Assembly: GCA_017467225.1 (NCBI GenBank)
Contig: JAFTSR010000157.1
Location: forward strand, 1-9,668
Direction of reading: 5' to 3'
DNA length: 9,668 bases
Source of the DNA: Clostridia bacterium
GTDB lineage: Bacteria > Bacillota_A > Clostridia > Oscillospirales > CAG-272
The notes under the pieces are model-generated. The model did no database searches and was not told the DNA's origin. It was given only the letters and a program-made list of their open reading frames with translations. The number at the start of each line of letters is the position of its first letter. The stretch's first letter is position 1. Positions 1-7,501 of the stretch are shown here, piece after piece. A program made the position numbers and the translations under genes.

Positions 1-1211
1 CAAATGCCGAATTTGATGCCGTTTGACTGAATTTTCTCGACAAAGCTTGCCAGTCCGTCGGGGAACTTGGCAGGATTTTCATACCAGTCGCCAAGTCCTG
101 CGCGATCGTGGTTGCGCTGCCCGAACCAACCGTCGTCCATAACCAGCATGTCAAAGCCGGTCTTGCGCGCCTCCTTGGCAAAGCGGATCAGCTTGTCCTG
201 ATCAATGTCGAAAAAGCAGGCCTCCCAGGTGTTGAGCACAACGGGATGCGGCTGCTTTGCCGCCGTAGGCAGAATGTGCTCGCGGACAAAACGGTGCAAA
301 TTACGCGTCATGCTGCCCAGTCCATGAGGTGTGTAGGTCATGATCGCCTCGGGAGAGCAGAAGCTGTCGCCCGGCTGCAGCTGCCAGGAGAAGCAGTCGC
401 TGCCAAGTCCCATCAAAACTCTCGTCTGCCCGATCTGATCGACGTCAACCTCATTGAGGAAGGAGCCCGAATAGACAAAGTTGAAGCCGTAGACCCCACC
501 CTTTTCTTCGGTGGCGCCGTGATCGCACAGCGCAAGGAAGGGATTGTATTGATGCGAGGTTGCGCCTCGCTTGGAGTAAATGGATTGCGTGCCGTGATGC
601 AGCGGAGTTCTTTGGAAATTTACCTCGCAGCAATGCGAGCCGTACAGGGAGATCATATCAAGATCCGACCGTCTAAGGTCAAGCATCAGCGACATGCATT
701 TATCAATATTCACCTGCTTCTTTCCCTTGTTTTCCACGATCATATATCTGCTGATGACATCAACGTCAGAGAATACCGTGTAATACAATTTGAGAATGCA
801 TCCGCTCACCTCGTCGCTCAGCGTGATCTCCAGCGTTCGGGTCTTCTCATCGGCGCGTGCGGCAGGAAGACCGTCCAGCGGTGCGCGGCCGGCAAAAATG
901 CGGTAAGACCGGTAGACAAAATCGCTGACACCCGTTCCGTCGGCGCTCAGGCGCAATGCGTTGGGACGGAAATCACCTGAGCCGTAAAATGAGCATTCCT
1001 GCGGAAAAACATCGGTGGATTGTGCCTCACTGTAGCCGTCAAGATAGGGCGCGAAGGATAGCACACGAAAGACGGGATCGGGGAGCACGCCGGCTTTTCT
1101 TCCGTAATACGTGTGATAAAGGTAGCGACCCAGCACAATGTCAAACGCATACGTTGTATGCCTGGTGTTGATGATAAAGCGCTGTTTTTCTTTGATAAAT
1201 CTGATAGACAT
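1..1211 (-). CDS. GH36 alpha-galactosidase, partial (C-terminal part beyond left edge)
   Basis: Reading leftwards from the ATG at 1211, the frame stays open for 403 codons to the window edge. Residues about 1-320 look like the N-terminal beta-sandwich of glycoside hydrolase family 36. The (beta/alpha)8 barrel begins with NTWEA at residues 327-331 and the MDDGWFG motif at 358-364, both hallmarks of GH36 alpha-galactosidases. Family members are usually about 720-740 residues, so the catalytic nucleophile and acid/base aspartates lie outside the window. The expected activity is hydrolysis of terminal alpha-1,6-galactose from melibiose, raffinose or similar oligosaccharides. No signal peptide is seen, which implies a cytoplasmic enzyme. 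The start is supported by AAAGGAG (1226-1220 on the minus strand), 8 nt upstream. It follows the second glycosidase gene after 23 nt and is probably the third gene of the LysR operon. The family call is firm; the exact substrate is inferred. Confidence 0.93.
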   Translation of the reverse strand, partial: MSIRFIKEKQRFIINTRHTTYAFDIVLGRYLYHTYYGRKAGVLPDPVFRVLSFAPYLDGYSEAQSTDVFPQECSFYGSGDFRPNALRLSADGTGVSDFVYRSYRIFAGRAPLDGLPAARADEKTRTLEITLSDEVSGCILKLYYTVFSDVDVISRYMIVENKGKKQVNIDKCMSLMLDLRRSDLDMISLYGSHCCEVNFQRTPLHHGTQSIYSKRGATSHQYNPFLALCDHGATEEKGGVYGFNFVYSGSFLNEVDVDQIGQTRVLMGLGSDCFSWQLQPGDSFCSPEAIMTYTPHGLGSMTRNLHRFVREHILPTAAKQPHPVVLNTWEACFFDIDQDKLIRFAKEARKTGFDMLVMDDGWFGQRNHDRAGLGDWYENPAKFPDGLASFVEKIQSNGIKFGI

Positions 1212-1234
1212 GAGGAAGGCTCCTTTCTTTTGCC

Positions 1235-2758
1235 TTATGCTTTTTCGTTCCAATCATATTGATGAAGCTGACCGTCACCCATGAATTGCTCCGGAACCAT
1301 ATTTTCCAGCCAATCCAAAGGCTCAAGATCGCTGCCGCCGAACGTGATCCGCCGGAACATCTGCATCAGTCGCTGCTCGTCCTGCTCGCTCAGAATGCCG
1401 GGCGCGGCCGAGATAAAGAAGGCCGAATCGCTCATGCTCAGAAGCTCGGAGAATTGCAGATTGAGCTCAGTCGGCACGCGCTCGGTAAAGGCGGCGCAGT
1501 CGGCATCCGTCATAAAGAAGGCCTTGTTCTGGTACGAGCGGAAGGCCAGCGTGTTGATTCCGTAATCCCGCGTGATCTCCCAGTGATGTCCGCTGGTATC
1601 GCAGCCACTGCGCACAATATCATGAATGCCAGCAGCCAGATGATTGTAAATGTTGCAGCCGATGATATACGCGCCGCCTGCAGCCACTTGAATGAGGGCG
1701 TAAAGCTCCTTGCATACCTGCGCGTTGGTCTTGCTTCGGTCATGCCAGTGCCAGCCCGACCGCGTCAGATTGGGCTTGAGAAAATCGGGACCCATCAGAT
1801 CAGGGCAGGTAAAATCGTGCTTGATCAGGCGGTAGCCGTCGGCTGCCAGGCCTTCGATCAGCTTGCGGATATAGCTCTGCGCCCCCGGCGTGGTGGGGTC
1901 AAGAAATCTGCCGTGCTTTGGGCCATCGGGCTGCATGGAATAGGAGTCCTCATCGATCTCGGGGCAATGCTCGGGCAGCACCAGCAAGGGACGCACCCAG
2001 ATGCCCGGCTCACAGCCGATCTCGCGGATCCTTTGCGCCACCTCGGCCATGTCCGCAAAATCGTCATTGGGAACAAAGGGGCCGCCGTTGTATTCGGGCG
2101 TGCCGTATGCATTCCAACCGTCGTCAATGACCATAAACGGACGCGGCGCTCCGGCATCGATTTTGCTTGCCAGACGGGCGCACAGGCGTGCGTCCTCCAG
2201 AACCGAGGCTCTTGTGATATTGCCATAGGTGTAGTACCAGGTGTTAAAGCCGTAGATCGGACGGTCTGGATAGCTGGATTTATGGCTCATCCGTCGGCAG
2301 AAGGTTTGACAGGCGGCATAAGGCGACTGCCCGTCCTCGCTCTTGTAGTAAAGCGCGCAGGCAACCAAAAGCTCCTCGCGCAGCTCAACACCTTCGCCAC
2401 CGTTCCGCACGTCGCAGTTCAGCGTCACACCGTCAGCCTCAATCTCCCAGGAGCAGAAGCTGTTGCAGCCGGTCTTGACGCCGAAGCTGTGCGTGTGCTC
2501 CCCGTCAAATGCGGTAAAATACCATTGCGCGGGGTGGGGAAGCGGCAGCGTGCGCCACTGCAGATCGGCCAGCGCCACCCCCCAGGTGTCAGCAAGCACC
2601 TTTTTCATAAACGAGGTGTCAAAAAACCACTTCACACGCACGTATTTGATCGGCTGCGTAGACGGCGAAAGGAAAATCCGCAGTTCATCCGTGTCTTTCT
2701 CTATTCTCACCAAATTTTGAGCAGGCTCTGCGATTTGATAACGATTGCTGATCAACAT
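1235..2758 (-). CDS. Compact GH36-like (clan GH-D) alpha-galactosidase-type glycoside hydrolase
   Basis: This is a complete 507-residue protein. The first 160 or so residues are a short beta-rich domain. A barrel follows, with NTWYY (172-176), IDDGW (211-215), GIWVRP (252-257), IKHD (312-315) and RSGCD (383-387). By analogy with GH36/GH27, Asp315 in the K-x-D strand motif is the likely nucleophile and Asp387 the likely acid/base. The protein resembles the raffinose-synthase-like or clostridial GH36 branch more than the 730-residue classical enzyme next to it, and ends soon after the barrel. It has no signal peptide, so it is probably cytoplasmic. The start ATG is 3 nt after the LysR stop. A weak AAAGGA site lies within the end of the regulator gene, suggesting translational coupling. 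The downstream classical GH36 gene follows after 23 nt, so the pair probably handles related alpha-galactosides. Galactosidase activity is inferred; alpha-N-acetylgalactosaminidase or transglycosylase activity is possible. Confidence 0.85.
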   Translation of the reverse strand: MLISNRYQIAEPAQNLVRIEKDTDELRIFLSPSTQPIKYVRVKWFFDTSFMKKVLADTWGVALADLQWRTLPLPHPAQWYFTAFDGEHTHSFGVKTGCNSFCSWEIEADGVTLNCDVRNGGEGVELREELLVACALYYKSEDGQSPYAACQTFCRRMSHKSSYPDRPIYGFNTWYYTYGNITRASVLEDARLCARLASKIDAGAPRPFMVIDDGWNAYGTPEYNGGPFVPNDDFADMAEVAQRIREIGCEPGIWVRPLLVLPEHCPEIDEDSYSMQPDGPKHGRFLDPTTPGAQSYIRKLIEGLAADGYRLIKHDFTCPDLMGPDFLKPNLTRSGWHWHDRSKTNAQVCKELYALIQVAAGGAYIIGCNIYNHLAAGIHDIVRSGCDTSGHHWEITRDYGINTLAFRSYQNKAFFMTDADCAAFTERVPTELNLQFSELLSMSDSAFFISAAPGILSEQDEQRLMQMFRRITFGGSDLEPLDWLENMVPEQFMGDGQLHQYDWNEKA

Positions 2759-2761
2759 ACT

Positions 2762-3745
2762 TTATACCGTTCCTTTCTGCTCTGCCTGCGCGCGTTGCGA
2801 GATGCGTTGCATGACGCTCCAGGCGGTTGCTTTGAATTTTTGTATTGCCGCCGTTGTGTGATTGGTGCGATGATTGGCAGCGTACAGCGTTCGGCTGCCG
2901 GCACCCTTGACGTTGTAAAATACAACGTCCTCGTTGTACAGGTGTGTTTTGAACATAATGTCCGGCACAAAACACAGACCGTTTCCGGAGGCGGTCAGAC
3001 GGAAGGACGTGCTGAGCTGATCTAACTGAAAATTCACGTTCGGAGCAAAGCCGCAGGCCTCAAAGGCGTTTTGCGCGTGCTTGAACATGCTGTTACCCTT
3101 TTTGAGCAGGATGAATTTTTCATTTTGAAACAGCGACAGATCGACCTGGGGAAGCTGCTTGGCATCAATGCGTCCGTAGTACAAATCATCGGTGCGCGCG
3201 TACAGTGACTGCAGACCGTCGTTGCACGGATAGGTAACAGGCACGGCAAGCAGTATCTTTTCCGCGGCCAACGCCGTGTATTCCAGGCGCTCGTCCTTGG
3301 TGTCGTAGCTGTCAATGAGCAGGTCAATCCGATCGTTTTGCAGCATTTTTTCCAGCTCCACCGAGTTTGCCTCGTAGATGGAAATCTCCACGTTGGGATA
3401 TTGCCGCGAAAATTCGCTGACGATCAGCGGCAACACGTACGAGCAAACGTAGTTCGTACCGCCAATGCGGATATCCCCCGCCTTCATGTTGTTGATGTCT
3501 TCCAGCGTTTGTGCGAAGGCAGCCTCAATTTCCATCATTTTTTTTGCACATTCGAGATATTCGTAGCCGATCTTTGTGGGCGTGAGGTCACCCGTTCGGC
3601 GCTCAAACAGCGGCCGTCCGATCTGCTGCTCGATTTTTTTGATGGCAGCACTCAGACACGGCTGCGAAACGTAAAGCTTTGCCGCTGCTGCCGTGAAGCT
3701 TTTTTCCTTGTAAACAGCGTAAACGTATTCCTTTTTATCAAACAT
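2762..3745 (-). CDS. LysR-type transcriptional regulator
   Basis: This is a 327-residue protein of typical LysR-family length. Residues about 1-60 form the winged helix-turn-helix: the stretch from SFTAAAAKLYVSQPCLSAAI to PLFER carries the usual LysR pattern of small residues, S-Q-P/S-x-L-S and a final LFER. Residues about 90-300 form the periplasmic-binding-protein-like effector domain (start IRIGGTNYVCSYVLPLIVSE). I chose the ATG at 3745 rather than the in-frame GTG at 3754, because that GTG overlaps the ribosome site AGGTGG (minus strand, 3756-3751), which sits 5 nt before the ATG. The gene is divergent from the permease gene and 3 nt upstream of a glycosidase gene. It is therefore likely to control its own operon, the permease operon, or both. 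The inducer cannot be read from the sequence; LysR control of sugar hydrolases is less common than LacI or AraC control. Confidence 0.93.
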   Translation of the reverse strand: MFDKKEYVYAVYKEKSFTAAAAKLYVSQPCLSAAIKKIEQQIGRPLFERRTGDLTPTKIGYEYLECAKKMMEIEAAFAQTLEDINNMKAGDIRIGGTNYVCSYVLPLIVSEFSRQYPNVEISIYEANSVELEKMLQNDRIDLLIDSYDTKDERLEYTALAAEKILLAVPVTYPCNDGLQSLYARTDDLYYGRIDAKQLPQVDLSLFQNEKFILLKKGNSMFKHAQNAFEACGFAPNVNFQLDQLSTSFRLTASGNGLCFVPDIMFKTHLYNEDVVFYNVKGAGSRTLYAANHRTNHTTAAIQKFKATAWSVMQRISQRAQAEQKGTV

Positions 3746-3756
3746 GTATACCACCT

Positions 3757-3771
3757 ATAAAAAATATTTAT
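3757..3771. promoter_or_regulatory. Candidate LysR box (T-N11-A dyad)
   Basis: ATAAA at 3757-3761 and TTTAT at 3767-3771 form a 5-bp dyad, with T3758 and A3770 in the T-N11-A arrangement typical of LysR-family binding sites. It lies in the predicted 5' leader of the LysR gene, just upstream of its ribosome site, where binding could repress the gene itself. The region is AT-rich, so a chance match is quite possible. Confidence 0.3.
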
Positions 3772-3793
3772 GGAGCGTATCGATTATATGTAT

Positions 3794-3825
3794 TTGATTA
3801 TACCACAATTTTCGTGTATAATCAA
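3794..3825. promoter_or_regulatory. Symmetric overlapping divergent promoter / inverted repeat
   Basis: TTGATTATAC (3794-3803) and GTATAATCAA (3816-3825) are perfect inverted repeats separated by 12 nt. On the plus strand this gives -35 TTGATT (3794-3799), a 17-nt spacer, and -10 TATAAT (3817-3822), predicting a start near 3829 for the permease operon. On the minus strand the same bases give TTGATT (3825-3820), a 17-nt spacer, and TATAAT (3802-3797) preceded by TGG (extended -10), predicting a start near 3790 for the LysR operon. Two polymerases could not occupy it together. The repeat might also be an operator. A further GATTATA copy lies at 3782-3788. Confidence 0.7.
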
Positions 3826-3830
3826 GGGGG

Positions 3831-3840
3831 AAAAGGAGGA
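3831..3840 (+). promoter_or_regulatory. Ribosome binding site that fixes the GTG start of the permease
   Basis: AAAAGGAGGA lies 6 nt before the GTG at 3847. A longer reading from the GTG at 3814 would translate through this site and would begin inside the promoter spacer, so 3847 is preferred. With a transcript start near 3829 the 5' leader would be only about 18 nt. Confidence 0.8.
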
Positions 3841-3846
3841 ATTATC

Positions 3847-4614
3847 GTGGATTTACTGATAAATTTGCTGTTTGTGTGCCCACTTTTGTTCCTGGCGGGA
3901 CTGATTGACGGTATTTCGGGCGGCGGTGGCATTATTTCCTTGCCTGCGTATCTGATGACCGGCATGCCTCTTAACATGGCCTATGGCTGTAATAAAATGC
4001 AGAGTTTTCTTGGAACGAGTGCCTCCTTGTTCAAATATGCCAGATCCGGCCTGGTTGACCTCAGACCGGCCTTGATCGCCTGTGTTACTGCCATCGTCGG
4101 CTCGATGGTCTCAACAAAAATCATGTTCGTTTTGCCCGACGATGTAAAAAAGATCATCATCGTCGCTGCCATGGCGTTTATTATTGTATTGACGCTGCTG
4201 GTGAGCAGATTTCACCTGGAAAACCGTGAGCTGCGCAAATTGCCGCTGTCTTTGGCAAGCGTATTATTGTGCCTTGTCTGCGGTCTTTTGCTTGGACTAT
4301 ACGATGGATTTTTCGGTCCCGGCTGCGGCACGGTAGCTTTGATGCTGTTTTCTGTGATCTTCGGCTACGATATGCGCGTGGCAACGGGAAACGGAAAGGT
4401 TATTATCGTTGTTTCCAATCTGATTGCCCTGGTCAGCTACATCGCCAAAGGGAGCATTCTGTATGAGATTGCCATTCCTGCGTCGATTGCCAATATTCTG
4501 GGCAGCTATCTTGGCGCATATCTTGCCGTCAGAAACGGAAAGCGCCTGGTCAAATGGATTCTGTATCTTGTCATCGCCGTGCTCATTGTGCAGGCGATCT
4601 TGAAGCTGATATAA
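3847..4614 (+). CDS. TauE/SafE family (DUF81) membrane permease
   Basis: This is a 255-residue, very hydrophobic protein with the usual length and layout of the TauE/SafE family, about eight membrane helices in two homologous halves. The half-repeat signatures are visible: DGISGGGGI at residues 21-29 and YDGFFGPGCGT at 152-162, each following a hydrophobic helix. Characterised relatives export sulfite, sulfoacetate or other small organic anions; the substrate here is unknown. Translation starts at GTG with a very strong ribosome site. It is the first gene of a three-gene operon and is followed after 18 nt by a P1-family peptidase, so it may export or import something linked to that enzyme's substrate or product. 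Transcription probably comes from the symmetric promoter just upstream, shared with the LysR operon. The family call is strong; the transported compound is not predictable. Confidence 0.92.
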   Translation: MDLLINLLFVCPLLFLAGLIDGISGGGGIISLPAYLMTGMPLNMAYGCNKMQSFLGTSASLFKYARSGLVDLRPALIACVTAIVGSMVSTKIMFVLPDDVKKIIIVAAMAFIIVLTLLVSRFHLENRELRKLPLSLASVLLCLVCGLLLGLYDGFFGPGCGTVALMLFSVIFGYDMRVATGNGKVIIVVSNLIALVSYIAKGSILYEIAIPASIANILGSYLGAYLAVRNGKRLVKWILYLVIAVLIVQAILKLI

Positions 4615-4632
4615 CAAAAGGAGGAGTCTTAC

Positions 4633-5667
4633 ATGCAAAAAAGAATTTCCGATTATGGGGTGGAGATCGGTGCGATCCAGCGCGGTGAGCGTAACAAAAT
4701 CACTGACGTTCCCGGTGTGCGCGTTGGTCACAGCACCATCAAAAACGAAAAATACCGCACGGGCTGTACCGTCATTATGCCCACCGAGGAAAATATTTAC
4801 ACCCATAAGCTCGTCGCCGCATCCTTCGTACATAACGGCTACGGCAAAACGGCCGGTACCATTCAGATCGATGAGCTCGGAACGCTGGAAACGCCGATTG
4901 CCTTGACCAATACGCTCAACGTCGGTCTGGTGGCGGATGCGCTGGTTGAATATACGGTGAACAGATGCGAGGCAGAGGGCGTGTTTGCCAGAAGCGTCAA
5001 TCCCGTGGTGGGTGAGTGCAACGACGCAAGCATGAATACCATCACCGACCGTCCTGTCAAAAAAGAGCATGTTTTCTCTGCGATTGCGCAGGCGTGCGTA
5101 GACTTTGAGGAAGGGGACGTCGGTGCCGGTACGGGAACGGGCTGCTACGGCTTCAAGGGCGGTATCGGCTCGGCCTCGCGCGTGATCGAGCTGGACGGCA
5201 AGCCCTACACCGTCGGCATTCTGGTACAATCCAATTACGGTGCCACGCATGATCTGATGATCGACGGCAAGCACATCGATCAAGCTGTTCTCGATAAGGT
5301 CAACGCCGCCGAGTGCGACAAGGGCTCTATTATCGTGGTGCTGGCTTGCGATATTCCGCTGTCTGCCAGACAGCTGCGGCGCGTGGTCAAGCGCTGCTCG
5401 GTCGGCATCTCTCGCCTTGGCTCCTATATCGGCCACGGCAGCGGAGAGGTGTTTATCGGCTTTTCCACCGCCAACGTGATCGCGCCTGAGAGCGAGGTCA
5501 TAAGCATTCGCTGCATCAATGAAGATGTGATCGATCGCGTCTTCCGTGCCGTGGGAGAGGCGACCGAGGAGGCTATTCTGAATTCGATGGTCTGCGCATC
5601 CGCCGCGCCCGATCTGAACGGAAATACCGTTCACAGCCTGAGTGAATATCTTGAAAAAGTAAAATGA
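4633..5667 (+). CDS. P1 family peptidase (DmpA/BapA-type self-processing aminopeptidase)
   Basis: This is a 344-residue protein of the DmpA/BapA N-terminal-nucleophile family. These enzymes cut themselves before a serine to make alpha and beta chains, and then remove N-terminal D-, L- or beta-amino acids from amides, esters and short peptides. The expected cleavage site is Gly231-Ser232 in the motif KGSIIVVLA. Ser270 and Glu272 (GHGSGE) sit 38 and 40 residues after it, the same spacing as I recall for Ser250/Ser288/Glu290 of BapA. Asn201 (SNYG) matches the conserved asparagine. The N-terminal ITDVPGVRVGH and the central GAGTGTGCYGFKGGIG are also family signatures. No signal peptide is visible, so it is probably cytoplasmic. 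The ATG at 4633 has AAAGGAGGAG 6 nt upstream. The gene lies between the permease and a lipoprotein gene. Whether it prefers alpha-, D- or beta-amino acids cannot be read here. Confidence 0.94.
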   Translation: MQKRISDYGVEIGAIQRGERNKITDVPGVRVGHSTIKNEKYRTGCTVIMPTEENIYTHKLVAASFVHNGYGKTAGTIQIDELGTLETPIALTNTLNVGLVADALVEYTVNRCEAEGVFARSVNPVVGECNDASMNTITDRPVKKEHVFSAIAQACVDFEEGDVGAGTGTGCYGFKGGIGSASRVIELDGKPYTVGILVQSNYGATHDLMIDGKHIDQAVLDKVNAAECDKGSIIVVLACDIPLSARQLRRVVKRCSVGISRLGSYIGHGSGEVFIGFSTANVIAPESEVISIRCINEDVIDRVFRAVGEATEEAILNSMVCASAAPDLNGNTVHSLSEYLEKVK

Positions 5668-5681
5668 GAGGGGAGTTTACC

Positions 5682-7451
5682 ATGAAACGTACATATAATA
5701 AGCTACTTTGCCTGCTGCTCGCACTTTGTATGCTGCTTTGCACCGTGGCCTGTCAAGAGCAAGAGCCGCCCGTTGATACGGAAATACCGGATGAGCAGCC
5801 TTCCACGCCCGTCGTCGCCCCCACACCCACCGAGATCGAGCTGAGCGCCAAATACGTGCTCATCCGTCCCGAGGAGCGCAACGACGACGAGGTCAAGGCC
5901 GTACAGCTGCTTTGGCGCGTCCTTGGTGAGCTCTATGGTGAAAAATTCAGCATGGAGACCGACTATCGCGGCAAGGACGACACCGGTGAGAATGCCGAAG
6001 CGTTTGAAATTCTGGTTGGCGAGACCAACCGCCAGGCATCGCAGGATGTCCTCGCTACGCTTTCGTATAACGACTGGACCTACCGCGTGATCAGCGAGCA
6101 TACCGTCGTCATCTGCGGCGGCTCTCCTGCTGCGACCTACGCTGCCACCTGTGCATTCTTGAAGGATATGCTCGGCTACCAGGAGAGCGAGAGTGGTGAG
6201 GTGCTCAGTGCCGGTGCCGCAGCTGCGCTTCCCATCGGCGCATCGCTTGACTACCGCCATCAGTACGCCATCACCTCCTTTACCCTTGGCGCGCACGAGC
6301 TTTCCGAATATTCGATCGTCAATTCCACCAAGAGCGGCTCCAAGGAGGCTGCACAGAAGATCGTCGATCATTTTGTCAATCTGACCGGCATCGAGCTGCC
6401 CGTTCTCACGCTCAACGCGTACAAAAAAGGAGAAGGCGGCCCTGCCATCTTCATAGGCTGCCGTGATGAAGACGACCTACATCTGAACGTCAAGCCCTAT
6501 AGCTCTGACCGCTACTACATCTGCGCGATCGACGATGACATTATCCTGGACTTCAAGGACAGCGCCGTCGCTGCAAGTGCCGCCAAGCGCTTGATCGAAC
6601 TCTGCACCCCCAAAGCAGATACGACAGGCAGCATGACGGTATCCATTCCTACGGATCTGTCGCTGACGGGTCTCCATATCCCCCAGGGCACCAACTCCTT
6701 GGTGCTTGACAGCTCTACACTGACAGAAATGGCACCGGGCGTTGTCTACCAGGAGCGCTTGTATTATGATCCCAACGGCAAGCCCGTTCGCGCTTACATT
6801 ATGACTGTAGAGAAGGGAGCTGCCACCATTGCTACCAGTCTGCCCGGCGACGTGGAGAAAATCGGCACCTACGCAACCGTGCTCGAACAGGTCAAGTCTG
6901 CCGCAGAACACGGAAAAAAGGTCATTGCCGGCATCAACGCCGACTTCTTCGGCAACACCATGGAGGGCCTGTGCATCCGTGACGGCGTCGAGCTGCACGA
7001 CTACAGCGGCCGTCCCTGGTTCGGCATCACCAAGGACGGCGAGCCCGTGCTCGGAACGCCCGAGGAATTTGCAAAGTATCAAGGTAAGCTCATGACCGGC
7101 GTTGGTGGCTCCAACGTGGTGATCAATAACGATTACGTTTCGCACATTTCGGTCGATCACGAGTTCGGATACACGCGTCATCCCCGTACTGCGGTCGGTA
7201 TCACGGCAGACGGCACCACCGTGCTCTTGGTTGTCGACGGCAGGCAGTCCAAAATTTCCAACGGTGCCGCCCTTGCTGACCTGGCTGATATCCTCGGCTC
7301 TATGGGCTGCATCGAGGCGCTCAATCTGGACGGTGGCGGCTCCTGCACGTTCGTTCTTGCTACGGAAAATGGCGACTTTGCCGTGAAAAACAGTCCGTCG
7401 GATGGATCGCTGCGCGACGTTGCCGACGGCCTGATGGTCGTCCTGCCCTGA
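5682..7451 (+). CDS. Lipoprotein with tandem GH67N-like domains and C-terminal phosphodiester glycosidase (NAGPA/DUF2233) domain
   Basis: This is a 589-residue exported protein. Residues 2-23 form a signal peptide ending TVAC, with Cys24 the likely lipidated residue; Thr at -3 makes the lipobox imperfect. A Pro-rich linker (28-51) follows. Two related alpha/beta modules at about 57-165 and 205-308 each contain a strand such as FEILVGETNR or AIFIGCRDED and then a small-residue helix; they resemble the N-terminal domains of GH20/GH67-type proteins. Residues about 350-589 match the phosphodiester glycosidase family: GINADFF (417-423), WFGITKDG (446-453), RHPRTAVGI (499-507), VDGRQ (518-522) and NLDGGGS (548-554). 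Family members cleave sugar-phosphate diesters, such as GlcNAc-1-P-6-mannose in animals; bacterial substrates are mostly unknown, perhaps wall or capsule polymers. The ATG at 5682 is preferred over one at 5664, which overlaps the previous stop, because GGGGAG (5670-5675) lies 6 nt before it. It is the last gene before the terminator. Confidence 0.88.
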   Translation: MKRTYNKLLCLLLALCMLLCTVACQEQEPPVDTEIPDEQPSTPVVAPTPTEIELSAKYVLIRPEERNDDEVKAVQLLWRVLGELYGEKFSMETDYRGKDDTGENAEAFEILVGETNRQASQDVLATLSYNDWTYRVISEHTVVICGGSPAATYAATCAFLKDMLGYQESESGEVLSAGAAAALPIGASLDYRHQYAITSFTLGAHELSEYSIVNSTKSGSKEAAQKIVDHFVNLTGIELPVLTLNAYKKGEGGPAIFIGCRDEDDLHLNVKPYSSDRYYICAIDDDIILDFKDSAVAASAAKRLIELCTPKADTTGSMTVSIPTDLSLTGLHIPQGTNSLVLDSSTLTEMAPGVVYQERLYYDPNGKPVRAYIMTVEKGAATIATSLPGDVEKIGTYATVLEQVKSAAEHGKKVIAGINADFFGNTMEGLCIRDGVELHDYSGRPWFGITKDGEPVLGTPEEFAKYQGKLMTGVGGSNVVINNDYVSHISVDHEFGYTRHPRTAVGITADGTTVLLVVDGRQSKISNGAALADLADILGSMGCIEALNLDGGGSCTFVLATENGDFAVKNSPSDGSLRDVADGLMVVLP

Positions 7452-7501
7452 CGAAATCATATAGAAAAATTGTATAAAATTAACATTATATGAAATTATA
7501 A

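Noticed and set aside
108..980. 290-codon open frame on the plus strand
   Set aside because: It is antisense to the GH36 gene, whose NTWEA and DDGWFG motifs fix the true frame.
1259..3025. 588-codon open frame on the plus strand
   Set aside because: It lies antisense to two confidently identified genes (glycosidase and LysR), shows no recognisable domain, and is explained by their codon bias.
3814..3846. Longer permease N-terminus from GTG 3814
   Set aside because: It would translate through the -10 box and the ribosome site; GTG 3847 has ideal spacing.
4297..5634. 445-codon open frame on the minus strand
   Set aside because: It is antisense to the permease and P1 peptidase genes, whose motifs are clear; the translation is His/Arg/Asp-rich with no family pattern.
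5664..5681. ATG at 5664 overlapping the peptidase stop as the lipoprotein start
   Set aside because: The ribosome site GGGGAG lies after it and points to the ATG at 5682, which begins a normal signal peptide.
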